Assembly: GCF_008831285.2 (NCBI RefSeq)
Contig: NC_045149.1
Span: forward strand, 12,280,629-12,344,628
Direction: 5' to 3'
DNA from: Nymphaea colorata
Taxonomy: Eukaryota; Streptophyta; Magnoliopsida; Nymphaeales; Nymphaeaceae
Length of the DNA: 64,000 nt
The position numbers and the translations under genes were made by a program. This document shows positions 1 through 12,881 of this stretch, one piece after another; position 1 is the first letter of the stretch, and every line of letters starts with the position of its first letter. The notes under the pieces were generated by a model. The model was not told where the DNA came from. It ran no database searches and saw only the letters and a list, made by a program, of their open reading frames with translations.

Positions 1-400
1 GGTATCCTCTCCATAGAAGCTATATGAGGCAAACCAAAAGCAAGAAGATGATTTCTCCCTGTTTAACAAAGCTCTCATATAGCTTTCCCAGGTTTTTGGA
101 TGAAGACTTGCCCCTCTGACTGAAACTCCAAGCAAAAAGCCATTATGGCCCTCACCCTGTTTAATTTGTCGAGGTATCAAGCATGCCCTGAATGTAAGTC
201 TCATTCCAATTGTAGTTGTTGGAGTGTTGTAAAATCAGTTTTCCACCTTTTATCTGCAATTTGCATAACGGTTTTATTCTCAAAAGGGGTCTTACTTCAT
301 TATAAAAATCTTAAAACTATGCATTTCTAGTGTCTATTCCTACTTTGACCTAATTGTTAGCTAGATTTCCTGTGTAGTAATTTCTTTCTCCGTATTTTAG

Positions 401-3400
401 GTGATTATGGTGGAAGCTGCAAGGTCCATCCAAGGAGTTGGGAGATATGGAAAGCCCTCAACAGGTGAAGCAGACAATGTTATCGTACAGAGTGGATCCG
501 TAAATGAAGCTTCCTCATTAGGCAGATCATTGGCTTCAAGTATGAAGGTAAAATAAATTTGGATGCATAACCTGAAAATCTCTTTCCGTCTTCATTGTCT
601 GGATCGGTGATGGGTCCATGCGAATACAACCATAAATGCCCTGAGAGTCATAAAACAGTACTTAGCTTCCTTGAATATGCAGATGACAGCATCACCACCG
701 TATCCATGTCTGGAGCCCATGGCATCAATCCGTAGCGAACTCATGCTAAACAAACTTGAAGAAATAGAGCACTCTGTGAAGGTATGCATTATTAAGGGGA
801 CATTTGTTTCTGATAATGTGGCAAAATCAGTCTTGACCGTTCATTTGTGCATATTTTAAAGTCTACTAATGCATGTGTTGTCACTTGTCAATTTATTTTC
901 TTTGGAGGCATTTTGACTACGATATGTGTATTCAGTTGTCGGGACTAAAAAGGTCCCTGCTTGGTGTTAAAATGTTGTCCTGCCTTAGAAGATTTGGAAT
1001 CCTTCTCTTGAACATCAGAGAATAACTAGTCACAGGGTCAATGAAGAATTGGGAGTCTCTGTATGGCATGTCTGATAACTCTTTTGTTACTTTTCATGTA
1101 CACTTTTCGTTTTAGTACTATTACCCATGCATCTGATTTTTGGCATCTTACTACGTCCATTAGTTGCCTGACTTCCACCATTGAGGGCCTTGATCCAAGG
1201 CTAGTGCAGCCTTTACTTCACCAGTTACTGATTTCTATTACCTCTTTCTCTCTCTCTCTGCTCTCTCCTCTTCGTCTTCTTCTTCTAATCTGATGGTTCT
1301 ATTCATTCTACTATTTTAATGTTCTAAATTCCACCATCTGGTTATGTGAAAATTGTTGTCCGAATAACCATCTTAGAAAACCAAAACCACCATATTCTAC
1401 AAGTTCATGGAGTTCTAAAATAAGGAATTTCTAGGCGTGCTTCTAAAAAGCCAATTGAAATGTTTTTCCCAATTTAACAGAAAAGAGAATTTGAGAGCCT
1501 TCAGCAGCTTGGTTTTCTGCCCATTGAGAAATGTGGCCTTGGTTGCCGATTTACTAATTTTATTAGGTTCTCATAAAATTTGCAGATGAAGAATTGCTGC
1601 TTTCTGCACTTCCCTCAAATGATGAAAGGATAGGATGCTTTACAGTTCTTATTTCTGAGTTATTCGAAGTAAAATAATTGTAGAACTTCCAGGACATAAA
1701 CTTTTTGCCGCAGTAGCCTGAATCTCCTTGCCATAATCAGTAGCATGTCCTGGGAAACTAGACTTACTTTCATCAATGTATCCATCTATCACACAAGCCG
1801 CCAAAAATCACTGCAGTCCACAAGCAAATATCTCATGCATTCTTTCAAATTCTTTATGTGTGCATCCTCTGAATCACATGATCATGAACAAAAAGGTCGA
1901 CCATTGGAAAATAAGTAGGTTTCCATAATTATGGTGTTGGGTATATTTTTATGACAAATCACTGTAAGACTGCACCTTGAAAGAGGTGATGTTGAAGAAA
2001 GAATCTGAGGGAAGAGAAGCTGCATACAGAATAGCCATCCCTAGTCATTGTCGGGGAAATCAGCAGACATAGTGGTGCACAACCATTTCACAAACACAAA
2101 TTTATCCAAAACACAAGCATTTATTGAAATTTGAAAAGAACAAATGGAGAATGTACCACACAATATCGCTAACCAGAATTCACTGGGAAAAACGGGATGG
2201 GATCTGCCACTAGAGCTTCACACAGAGAAAGAAAGAGACAACTCATTATAGGATTACCGTGACCCCCTATCAAGTGAGACATCTTGAACAAGTCACTCCA
2301 CTTTGGACCAATTTTTAGTGCTATGCAATTTGGATCGACTCAAAATCCTTGTTTTGTTAATGGAGTAACGCCTAGTGAGACCAAGATGTTAGATTGCAGG
2401 GCAATAAAAAAAAAGGCTTTTTGAAGCATCCCCACATGGTGGAGCATGGCCCAATAGTGGAATCGTTTAGTTTATATCATAAAATCATAAGTGAAGTGAT
2501 CCCCATAAAAGATTTCTGGTCTAATTGTGTGCTATCAAATGCTTGGTTCTAATTCTGTAAACCAAACCTATACCCATAGAAATAGAAGAGTGGACAAACG
2601 TCGATACATTTCTTTCATTAAATAAGACCAAGATCAATTCATTGTTTTAGAGATATGAATTTTGATTGTTGTTTTACAAAAAGGTGATGAATCTAGGTCT
2701 GGAGATTCATAACTCTTCCAAACCCAGAAGACCCTAACCTTCTTGCATAAAGTATGAATTAGTAGAATTCAAATGGTGAGCCAATTGGAGTAGATTCAAA
2801 TGCAAAAACAAAAATAGTATTGTACAAAGAAAAATTACTGTTTTACTACCTACTTTGTTAGTCCAGTTATATGAATACAATTTAACACCAGAACTTACGA
2901 AAGAGTTTCTTTTTCCTCTGGCTTTTCTTTTCCACATATCCATGACTAGGTCTTAGATCCATGCCACTTGCTACTATCTGGTTGGGCCAGGTTGGAGGTT
3001 TGTTTAGTGTCATGTTATTATGTTGGCTTTGATTGGGTGCGATTAGATATACCTAAGGTGCACCAATAGTTCTTTCATCTTCAGCAGTAAAAGAAGAAAA
3101 AGGTCGTATGTCATTCAATATTGGAAAAATGCCTATTGGATGGAATAGATTTTTATTTTAATTTGATATCCCTAGGGATCACTTGTACATGCTGCAATGC
3201 ATTTATACTATATATGGGCCGCTGGGCCATAGGCTGACAAAATGACAAAATTCTACAAAGCATACAATACATCAATCAAATAATGTATTTATAGGTATAG
3301 GGCTATACAAACTTGAACCATAGACCTTCTTGGTAAAACAGAGCATATGCCTTGCATAGGAGAATCAGCAACAGGGAATCAGGAGAGATAGGTATTGTGC

Positions 3401-3880
3401 CAGGACAACTTGGGCACAGTTTTTTTGAGCCTGAAATGGGGATGGCTTGTCCACTTTCCCAGGGTTGTACGACAAGGTTTTGTTAATATTTGGTATAGCT
3501 GGACTAAATGACTCTTGTTCATGCCGTTCATGAAAACAAGTCTGACAGTCCTCAGATCCCTGTACATGACATGTTGTCCGATTAAAACATTGAAAACCTT
3601 GTTACTATCTGATTGTTGCAAATATTCTGTGCCTTGCTGTCGTGGGATATTGTTGTTACTGCTACTATGCTATTATCATGTGGGTATTACTTTTGCTTGA
3701 GCACCTTTTTTCCGGGTAGTGTGGACTGCAGCTTGCATCCATGGGATAGCCAAAGTCCTGAATGAGAAAGTTGTGTGCTTTTTCCTCCTGCGTCAATACA
3801 TCTTAGGGTTAACCCCTTATCTAATGTAAAATTTTCTGTTTTTGTTTCAGAAAATTGAATCATTACTTGAAGGCTCTTAG
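401..3880 (+). CDS. 3' end of an unrecognised plant gene (last three coding exons)
   Basis: Three consecutive in-frame pieces are bounded by good splice sites: 401-547 (49 codons, after ...ttttag, donor gtaaaa), 683-781 (33 codons, after ...atgcag, donor gtatgc) and 3851-3880 (after ...gtttcag, reading KIESLLEGS then TAG). All junctions are phase 0, which is the main support for the model. The 91-residue tail is hydrophilic. It has a Ser/Gly-rich stretch, a Pro-rich patch near PPYPCLEP and a short heptad-like helix (LNKLEEIEHSVKKIESLL) that could be a coiled coil. I do not recognise the family and assign no function. The 5' part lies left of the window. The last intron (782-3850, 3.07 kb) is AT-rich; I saw no intact element in it. 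Unspliced ORFs in the intron are short and unlike proteins. The 3' UTR probably runs to about 4010. Confidence 0.7.
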
Positions 3881-4435
3881 GAAACATTGGAGGGGGGTTG
3901 GTTGATATTGAAGATTAGTTGTACCATCACTATTTTTGTATATCTCAGTTATATTGTGTTTTATTACCAAGGCGATGTAATTCATTTATGTTTCTTCATC
4001 TCTCATACAAACAAGGTATCTCTATTAGCATAGTGGAGGGCCATCCAGAATGCTGATTGTATCACAAGTGTGATAGATATTTGCCATTTTTTTGGTTCGG
4101 AAGCCTAGTGGCCTGTCCTTCGAATTATCCATCGGTGCTAAAAGAAAAACCAGTGAACCACTTTTGGGGATGAAATTGGGGCAAGCGGAGTGGAACTTTT
4201 CAGATATCTGATCTGGAAGACTAGTTTTTGGACGATGATCAACGATACAAGGTGCAAATATGAATTTGGGTCAGATTTGAATTTTTTAGTTTGGACTTTT
4301 TAAAATTTTATTTGGAAGCAGTCAATCATAAATAACAGGCCTTGAAGGACAGTGTGTAGCTAGTTAGGCTGGGGTTGTGTAGGTACCCTATTGCCAGTTA
4401 AATTCTCATGGGCACCACACTCTTGGGCTTCCAGT

Positions 4436-4765
4436 CTATGTCACCTGGGTACGAGTACGGGTGCTGGTACGGGTACGGGAAAACGAGTACTGGTACGGCG
4501 TTTTTGAAATTTATGGTACGGGTACGGTGTAAATTTTATGCAATAAAGTTAATTTTTTAATTAAAAAATTATAAATTTTGAAGAGAAAAAACACCATATC
4601 ATAAAAACGAACCTTCACGATGACTTACAATACATGAAAAGTGGAAACATTGTTATATATTAGTTTCCTGTTTCAGACAGGACTAAAGAAGCTTCTTTAT
4701 AACTTATAAAGAAACTTCTTTAGTCCTGTATCGAAAAAATCTGGAATAAAAAACTAACATATAAG
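4436..4765. mobile_element. Truncated hAT-like element end with GGTACG repeats and a foldback
   Basis: The left end reads ctatgtcacctgggtacg and is followed by several GGTACGGG-type repeats. The same kind of end (ctatgtgacacgcgta) starts the 56622-56994 element, which has an 8-bp target duplication, so the two probably share a family. No matching right end or second copy of the flank (cttccagt, 4428-4435) was found, so the element is truncated or rearranged. It contains the 25-bp inverted repeat at 4678-4728. The right limit is approximate. Confidence 0.45.
4678..4728. repeat. 25-bp near-perfect inverted repeat (foldback)
   Basis: The arms 4678-4702 and 4704-4728 are reverse complements at 24 of 25 positions, with one base between them. 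Weaker complementarity continues outward on both sides (tttcaga against tcgaaa, and tatattagttt against aaactaacatata), so the full palindrome may exceed 100 bp. An RNA from either strand would form a long hairpin. Confidence 0.85.
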
Positions 4766-6450
4766 AATATTTTCGCTCACTATGCTTGTAAGTTGGTGGT
4801 GGGAGACCTCAACGGGTGAGAAGAGTTTGGTTTTAAAACATTTTTTTCGGGTAAACTTGGTTTGGATCTGGTTTTGACCCCCAGTGCAATCTTGGACCCT
4901 ATGGGCATGGGAAGGAGGCACCCACTCTGGTTCCTGGTGGTGAAATTATTCCCCTAACTGTGAAGTGGAAATGTGGCTTTTGCATGTACCATTCCACGGG
5001 AACAAATACTATGGATCCTACTTTAGTTTTGCGTTCAGCTCTAGATCATCAGATTATGTTTGGATTTTGATTTAGATGTGGATCGTTGTTGGGGTTTTGA
5101 ACTCAGATTCAGATCAAACAGGATTAGAACTATCTGTTCGATGTTTCTCGGGTAAAGTTGGGCCTGTCTCCTCCTTGTCTTAACAAAAGCAGATCTTTTG
5201 GCCTGACATGCATGGTTAGTAATATTAGGACTACGTTAGTAATATTAGGACTACGTTTTGGATCATGTGACGTTGCTTCAAGGCACAACGTCATGGTTTT
5301 GTTTATATGTTGCAGAAAGAAGGATAACGTGTGGCTTAAAATGTAAAATGAAAAAAGATAGTAAATGTTACCACGGTTTGGACTTGGAGGTAGTAACGTT
5401 CATATCATTGAAACCAGAAGCACAGGTACATTTCTTAAATCAGAACTTATAGGTCCTTATATATCCACCCAGCATAATGTAATCATGACGAAGCAATAGG
5501 CAATGTCATTTAGCTGTCAAAATATGAATCTATTCTGAAAAATTGACACATGATGGGCCATGAATTTCCAAGAGCTTGAGATAGAATGTCGTTTCAATAC
5601 ATATGTAACGGTATCTACCAGCAATCCGCTTTGGGGTTGTCTATAGTAACAATACTTACTGTAGCAATCGGTAAGAAGCATTGTTTCTACGTTGCTATCG
5701 CCAATTTTGTATTGGTGTAATGGCGCACAATTGTGTTGGAGTAGCACCAAACCTCATAGAATGAAAAAAAAAAAAAAACTACTAGAGTCGAGATTTACGG
5801 GAGTCGATGGAGTATGACATGCACATGCTCGATCAAGAAGACAGCACCCTTCAATAAATGCAGAAAAAGTAAGTGCAGACGGACATGTAAAAACCAAATA
5901 ATTTCCACGTATTGGAAAAAAAACACTTGCTGGGGTGACGTAGAAGCTTGACAATCACACAACAAAGAACACATGGAATTGTAGCACCACCTAGGTGATG
6001 GAAACTACGATGTTTTGAAACCGCATCGCGCTTGAGACTAATCAATACCATTATTCAGAGCTAAAGATTAGAAAAACAGAGAACCCACAAAATGATAGCA
6101 GGGCGCTTCGATGCAATCTCATTGATGAGTTTCTTCAGAAAGGAAGGATCTTAGAGAATGCTGCAAACTCAATTATTTCCAATAAAATGGTAGACTCAAA
6201 GCAAGATACAAAAGAAACGTTCAATTTCTTGTGAAACCACCCCTCAAAGCTAGCGAGAGAAGGCAAAAGTCGAACTATTTCAGGAAACGTCTGATTGATA
6301 GCTGAACATGTACACTATTTACAATCGCACTGCACTAAAGCTGTCAGCAAAATAGCCACTCTGAGTATGCCACAAGAGAAGGAGCAGGAATATTTTAGGT
6401 GGCAAAAAAAATAGCTTCACTAGCTCCAACGTATACCAAAATCATGGACA

Positions 6451-9400
6451 CTATTCTTGGGCCTCATCAGTGGTAGAGGTACCATATTTTGGTTTCAAAT
6501 TCAGTGAAGGAGTTTCGACCGTCTCAGCTGTCTCAGAAGTTGCAGATCTGATAGTGCCATTAGCTGTCAACTCCACATCTGATGATTCAGTCGCCGGAGC
6601 AGTATTCTTCTGAACGGCTCCAACTTTAGCATATTTGCCCATGAACTTGTACTCCCAGTCCTGCAGGGCATCAAGCTCAAAAGCCCCAAGACCTTCAATA
6701 TCTCCAGTTAAATCCTTCTCTTCAAAAGACATCTTTGCAAGAGCCCTGCTTGCATCTCTGCCAGCAAACAGTGCATAAGGCCCTCCGGGTCCATAGAACA
6801 TTCTGAAAAATTATCAAGATAGACCAAAGTTCAATATTCCTCTCATGAGGGGATCAAGGCTTTTATAAGTGTCACCAAACAATGGGAGGAACATATATCT
6901 ACATTCCAAACTGGCAAGTCTCAGAAGAAAAAATCAGAAGGGAAAAGTTTCAGGACATTTTTCAGCTAGCATGGCTAGGTATATGTTTGAACGATTAACA
7001 TGTAACCTTTGTACAAAACAATGGGCACACAAGCAATCCATTGAGATGAATTTGTCTGTGAAATCGACAAAATCAAACTGCCTACAATTCCATTCCTTTG
7101 AAAAAGAAAATGCCCACAGATGACATTCAAGAACATGATAATACTTATCACAGAGCTTATTCCATAAGTCCATTGACCATGTACAGAACAAGCTCACAGA
7201 TCAAGAAAGCCAGGAACATGATATAGCCAATACACCTCCATGAAGCCCAAAAAAGGAAACAGCATAAATGTCCCAACCCAACACACATAAGGACAAAAAA
7301 CATGCTTCTCATCACCAAAACAATCCATTGCTGCTCATGAAATTAACCAAAACACAACTGCCCACAACTTTGAAAAAGTAGACATCAACATTCAAGAACA
7401 TGATCCCCCACTTATAAGACCTCATTCTTTAAGAACTCATTGACTTGCATGCAGAGTTAAAACTCAGAGATCAAGAAAGACAGGAATATGATGCAGACAG
7501 CATACCACTATGAAGCCCCACAAAGGAAAGGCATGAATCTTCATGGGGTAATTACACACATCACAAAAGGATAAAAGCATGCCTCTCAACAACCAAAACA
7601 AACCCTTGAAGTGAATCCGTCTGTGAAACCAACTAAAACACAACCTCCCACAACTACATTCTTTTGGAAAAGTAAACACCAAGAGCTCAAACAACATTTG
7701 AGAGCATGACCACACTTATCACAGATCTTATTCTATAAGAAGTCTGTCGACTGAATGCAGAAATCAAGCTCACAGACTAAGAAAGCCAGGAATATGATGC
7801 AGATAATCAAGCACTATGAAGCATGAAAAAGGGAAAAACACAAATGTTTAACAAAGCAATGACACACATAAAAGGATAAAACATATTCCTCTCATCACAA
7901 AACAATTTACTGAGAAGCATCTGCCCGTGCAACTAACTAAAAAGGAACCTCCTAAAACTCCATTCTTTTGAAAAGTAACACCAAGAGCACAAACAACATT
8001 CAAAAACATGAACACGCATACCACAGACCTTATTCCCTAAGAACTCCATTGACTGCATGCAAATATCAAGCTTGCAGATCAACAAAGCCAACATATCACT
8101 ATGAAGCCTAAAAAAACGAAAACCCATAATTGTACACAAAGCAACCAAACACATATAAGGATAAAAAGATGCCTCCCATCACCAAACAATCCTTTCAGAA
8201 GAACCTCTCCATAAAATCAACTAAAATACAACCTCCTACAACTCCAATCTTCTGAAAGTGTAAACACCATAAGCACAAATGACATTCATGAACATGATCA
8301 TACTTATTCCAAACCTTATCATTGACCACACACAACAAAGGGATTAAGAAAGGCAGGCATATAATATAGACAATACATCATCATTAAGCCCAAAGAGGGG
8401 AAAAGCATAAATGTTGACACAGCAACCACACACATAAAAAGGATAAAAAGCATGTCTCTCATACCTAAAACAATCCATTGAGATGTATCTGTGGTAGCAA
8501 CCAGCTACCTTCCTTTACCTGCAAAAGCGTGTCATATTCGCAACTCCATTTCTCCTTAAACTAGGGTTATGTCCCTCCAGGGCATTAACTTCACTTCTAC
8601 ATCTAGGGCATCAATGCACCCTTACATTTTTATAAGGTGATTAAGAACAGTGACTAGCAAAGAGACCAAGACCCGACCTGCCACTTATTGCCTATCTTAC
8701 TTAACTCCTCTATTTATTAACAAACCCCCCCACCCCCACCCCTTCTCTCGGACAAACACCTTGTCCTCAAGGTGTGAATGTAGGAAAGTGCCTGTTGTAG
8801 CTGAGATGAATCTTCCATGTTGGAACTTGGGATTCATCTTCTGGCCATTCGACCAGCCACTGTGTGGTCAACTTTATCTACTTGTGGACTATTTTCTGCT
8901 CCCATACCCTGAATGGAAAGTGTATTAGTAGGAGTGGGGAGTGGGGCTGGTGAAGTAGGCTGACCACCACTTACATAGCTAGATTTCAGCTAAGAAACAT
9001 GGAAGACTGGGTGAATGGTGGAATCAGATTGCAATTAAGGCCTGTAAGCCTCACATATTCTCTCTACGATCAACTAGGGCCCAGGGCATTGGGCAGATAA
9101 CTTGTGTACACTGGCACTTCGATTGTGCACCTTGCCGGCTGGGTAAACGTTTTAGATATACTCAGTCTCCTACTTGGCATTCTTTATCTCCCCTATGCTT
9201 ATTACATTGTTGCGCTGTGCAATCTTGGCCTGCAGTTAATCACTCCCTACTCCCTAGTGATCTCAAGTACCCGATGCACATCAACTTCATCCTGTTGTTG
9301 GGATTGAGGATGGAACCAATGCAAGTCAGGGCATACAATGTAGTTTCCCAACCTGTTTTTGGAATGCTTTTGCTACATCCTTGGTGGTGAATGGGTGAGC

Positions 9401-10883
9401 CACCACTATAAAGTGAAAGTCAGCATATTTAGAGTTTTGATCCACAACCACTAGTATAGCAGGTTTTCCTTTCAAACTTGGGAGGCCTTCTATGAAACAG
9501 AATCCATCAGAACTCTGACTGAAATGAAGACATACACCAAACATCCAAACACAAGGTTAGAAAAGGAAAAGAATGAGACATCAAAGGAAGATAAAACTGT
9601 ATAAAGAACTCCATGTTTCTGTGAGATGAAAACAAACAACCCTGCTGAACATGCCATATGTTCTTAATGACGGGTCTGCACGTTAATGTTTGGCCCAGTG
9701 AGTGGTATAGACCTGCACCACCCCGTCCTGATGAATAAGGTGGACAAACGCACAAAAGCATAATCCTGATTGTCTGTCCTAAATCCATTTCAATCAGCTA
9801 CTAGAATCCACAAACATCAACACAAACTTAAACAAAAGCATCAGTAATATTGGATTCAACAATTAAAATCACTAAAATTGACAGAAATGAAACTCAAACG
9901 GGACTCAACTACCACAATACCATTTCGTTTCAAGTTTCAACTACCACTACCAAAACAAGCAAAAGAAGATACGTTCAGCAAGGAAAGGACAACTGCAATC
10001 ACAACGGAAATGGCAGATATCATTTATGACTTCGAAGCCCCCACCAGTCTGACATATAAAGCCCACAGCCTTAGTCTGTAAACCAACAGCAACTCTCTAA
10101 AATCTCACTTAAATCGGTAACGAAAGTCCACACATATGCACCTAACTATAGAGATACAGCCAAAGTTTCAATTTGTCCCGACGAAAGCCATGAGAGAGAT
10201 CAGGGAACCATCTGCTTAGCCTGTAATCTAATCCTGTCTCAACAAGAAACCTCAAGCAATGCAAAACCAAGTATCCTTGGATCAATTGAAGAACAGTTAC
10301 AAGAAAAACAATCTTAGCGATCAATGAACCAGACGTGCCTAGAAAAGAAAGAAGAAAATTCACTTTATAACTGAGCTAAAAAAGCAATAGCAACGCACAA
10401 AATCAACCACCTAACTAGATAAGTGCAAGACGAGAAAAGGAAACACAAAGAGCACAATTCATTAGCACGAGAAAACAAAACGTCAACCCGCCAACGAAAT
10501 CAAAGAAAAAAAGCCAACAAAAGAAGGAGAAGAAGAAGAAGAAGGGAAAGCTGAAAAGGGTGGGGAAGGGACCTCGACTGGGAGACATCGTAGATCTGGC
10601 CCTTGATAGCCATCAACAACGGCTTCTTGGGGTCAGACCCGTCGTAGGCCCTCAGCTCCTCTTCGGTGATTTCCCCAAGCTGAACTGGCGGCGGCAGCGG
10701 CTCCCTCTCCTCCTCCTCCTCTACTGCCCTCCTTGGAAGTGGCGCAGAGGAAGAGAACATCCCTGACAGTACGTGGTAGAAGGCAAAGGCCACGGCTAAG
10801 ACGGTAAAGAAGGTCGCAGGGGATAGGCCCGTGTAGGCCGTTATCGCCAACTTCAGCGTCTCCCACAGCTGCAACACGGCCAT
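6451..10883 (-). CDS. MSBP: Membrane steroid-binding protein (cytochrome b5-like heme/steroid-binding domain)
   Basis: There are two exons on the - strand: 10883-10573 and 6802-6451, 663 nt in all (220 residues plus TAG). The junction splits an Arg codon (ag|a) and joins DVSQS to RMFYGPGGPYALFAG, the family signature. Residues about 20-45 (SPATFFTVLAVAFAFYHVL) form one N-terminal membrane helix. An acidic/Pro linker follows, then the b5-like domain from about 70 (LGEITEEELRAYDGSDP) to about 170 (ELDALQDWEYKFMGKYAKVG), and a polar Ser/Thr/Glu-rich tail ending DEAQE. Length and domain order match the family. Plant MSBPs bind steroids, affect brassinosteroid receptor signalling, and scaffold monolignol P450s at the ER; which role applies here cannot be read from sequence. 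The start chosen gives MAVLQLWETL, as in the family; an upstream in-frame ATG at 10943 lies before a GA repeat and is less likely. The intron (6803-10572) is 3.77 kb. Confidence 0.95.
7034..8490. repeat. Five diverged tandem copies of a ~287-bp unit inside the MSBP intron
   Basis: A landmark of the type caatccattgag recurs at about 7034, 7321, 7600, 7903, 8187 and 8471, giving unit lengths near 287, 279, 303, 284 and 284 bp. Every unit shows the same order of blocks: acaacctcc, cattctttgaaaagta, aacattcaagaacatga, cacagaccttattc, ttgac(t/c)gcatgca, tcaagaaagccaggaatatga, then acacacataaggataaaa. Copies differ by many substitutions and small indels, so the array is old. No long open frame runs through it. 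Confidence 0.88.
8725..9515 (-). mobile_element. Decayed Ty3/gypsy integrase and pol 3' end in the MSBP intron
   Basis: Read on the - strand, 9510-9326 encodes an integrase-core segment (GKPAILVVVDQNSKYADFHF, then HPFTTKDVAKAFQKQVGKLH) typical of Ty3/gypsy. Further on, near 9018-8995, comes IHPVFHVS, the conserved post-integrase block, and then an EDKV-type polyprotein end. A polypurine run (complement of 8729-8750) follows where the 3' LTR should begin. There are several stops, so it is dead. It lies in the sense direction of the MSBP transcript. Confidence 0.85.
9516..10572. other. Remainder of the MSBP intron, no recognised element
   Basis: This is AT-rich sequence next to the splice donor at 10572-10571 (gtccct on the - strand). 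Open frames of 67-93 codons here have no family features. An A/G-rich run at 10505-10556 lies just inside the intron. Confidence 0.5.
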
Positions 10884-12808
10884 CTTCCTGGCAGCTACCG
10901 AGAGAGAGAGAGAGAGAGAAGTCTTCTTGTGTTCCACTTCCACGCCCCTGCCTAACCTTTCTTCTCACCTTGAGTTTGAGAAAGCGGCTGCGGCCGCTGG
11001 ACCTTATCGCTTGACCCGATCCGTTTGATGCTCAAGAACTGGGAAAAATCCCCACTTGTACGGATTTAACATTCCGTCAAACAGGAAGAAATTTGCACCG
11101 CTCGAACGCTTGGATTTGGAGAAATTTCATCCGAAAAAAAGTCGGAACAATTTTTCATGCCTGTTGGGACTGATTTCAGACGCTCTCTCTCTCGTTGCGT
11201 CTCTTCTCTTCCTCATCTTCTTGCAGTGCCTGCCGTGGAACTAAACACCCACAAAGCCATCCAGTTTAGGTATTTCTTCTTCACGCCTCTATCTACGTCT
11301 TGCCATCTTTTGTTTCATTTCTGGTGGCCCCTTCTTTCCTTCATTCCACTGTGCAGGTTGCAGACAATGAGCTAGTTGGTGCGATCAAGATTATGGTTGG
11401 TTTTGGGGAATTTTTTTTCATTTCATAAGATTTTGCCTCCTGATATCGGCAGTTTGATATGTTTTGCTTGTTTTCTTTTGTCATGAAATGGGTTTTGGGT
11501 GATGCCTCTGAAGTCTTGCCATGGTGAGAATGTTTGCTCGCACAATCTCCAAGGGTCATATTTCATGCGCAGCCTTTTTGTTCCCGAGCGTCTTCACCAT
11601 TCTCAGATGTTCATAGGCGGCGTTAAACCGACTAATGCAAACATTTCCACAATATCCTTTTTGATTTTTTCTTTGTTGTATTGTTTCTTAGATATTATTT
11701 GCTTCCCCTTTTCGTTTGTTTAGATTTCTTAAGATGGCTGTTTTAATTTCTTTCTCATGCATCTAGTGGATTCAGTTATGCACTTGCGCTGCTCGGGTGA
11801 TCTATTGTCTATCCTGTCCATAATATCTGCAAGTTCAACAGGAAACAAGTTTGAAGGAGGTCAAAAATCCTACCTGTTTTTTTGTTATAATCAATTTGGT
11901 AGGTTTTTCCTGACCTCAACAGCAGCATTTTTTAGTTCCATGCAATTGGTTTCAACTTGATTGTTAGAGCATCGATGGCAGGCTTCATCCATTTTCCTCT
12001 TGTGCCGATGGTTTAAAATTTTGTTTTTCCATTAATTTTTTTATAGTGACTATTCTAAGGTAGGTGCTATGAAGCATAAGTTTTTGCTTGTTGTTTTGGT
12101 GTATTAGATATATGCTTTCTTGTTGCTTTGTAACCGTTGGAAACACAACGGTAACAAAATTTATCAGGACACAGTTTTTTTTACAAAAAAAAAAAAAAAA
12201 AAAAAAAAAACTTCCAAGCCATCAATCATGGCGGATTTGAACAAAGCAAAATTTTACCCTCCGAATACTTTTCTTGGAATTTATTCCATGGACAGTTTAC
12301 CCCTCAAAGATATATCCTACCATCAAATGCTACCTAAGAGTCTTCATCGTCCGAATCATAAATATCGCCCACGCATTCATGCTCCTTACCAACTTCTTAA
12401 TTAATAAACTTGTTAGCGTTTGCACCTTAAATTTGTTGACTTGTTTTAAACGAAAAATTTAAAAATTTCTATAAAATATCTCGAACCAGAGTCGATGTGT
12501 GCCTGACCCAATTCTAGACCCGAGTATAGGAGTCACTTACAAAATTCAATCTCCACCAATTAATTGTGAAAATAAAGACTTCTGTCAAATCTTCAAAACT
12601 AATATTAGAGATCGAACCGAACCGAATCAAATTTAAAAGCTCAAATTTTCACAACCAAGACTAAAATTCGTATTTGTGAGAAATTAACATCTTCTCTCAA
12701 TACTATTCCAATACAAAGAGAGAAAACAAGTCAGCACGATGACTCTCTCTCTCTCGTTTTTGTACCTAGGGGACCTCTTGTCCTCAAATTTTGTTATATA
12801 TTATCGGT

Positions 12809-12816
<8 letters not shown>
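10884..12816. promoter_or_regulatory. MSBP 5' UTR and upstream region
   Basis: A GA repeat at 10901-10919 (CT on the plus strand of the reading frame's opposite) lies 18 bp upstream of the MSBP ATG; GA/CT tracts are frequent in plant 5' UTRs. A TC-rich stretch at 11180-11225 could be a divergent leader on the + strand, but no convincing coding exon follows. An A26 run occupies 12185-12210. No TATA box could be placed with confidence. Confidence 0.4.

Positions 12817-12877
<61 letters not shown>
12817..12877. repeat. (TA)n microsatellite, about 30 units
   Basis: Uninterrupted alternating TA over 61 bp, preceded by a short TC run. Tracts this long are usually length-polymorphic. Confidence 0.97.

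Positions 12878-12881
<4 letters not shown>

Larger units (their letters stand above)
3881..6450. other. Intergenic, between two convergent genes
   Basis: This stretch holds the 3' UTR of the + strand gene and the 3' flank of the - strand MSBP gene. The only structured part is a GGTACG-rich transposon end with a foldback at about 4436-4900. A direct repeat of the 20-mer agtaatattaggactacgtt occurs at about 5218-5257. No coding region could be supported. Confidence 0.6.

Noticed and set aside
10884-10943. Upstream in-frame ATG that would add 20 residues to MSBP
   Set aside because: The extension runs through a GA microsatellite (poly Ser-Leu) and the family starts at MAVLQLWETL.
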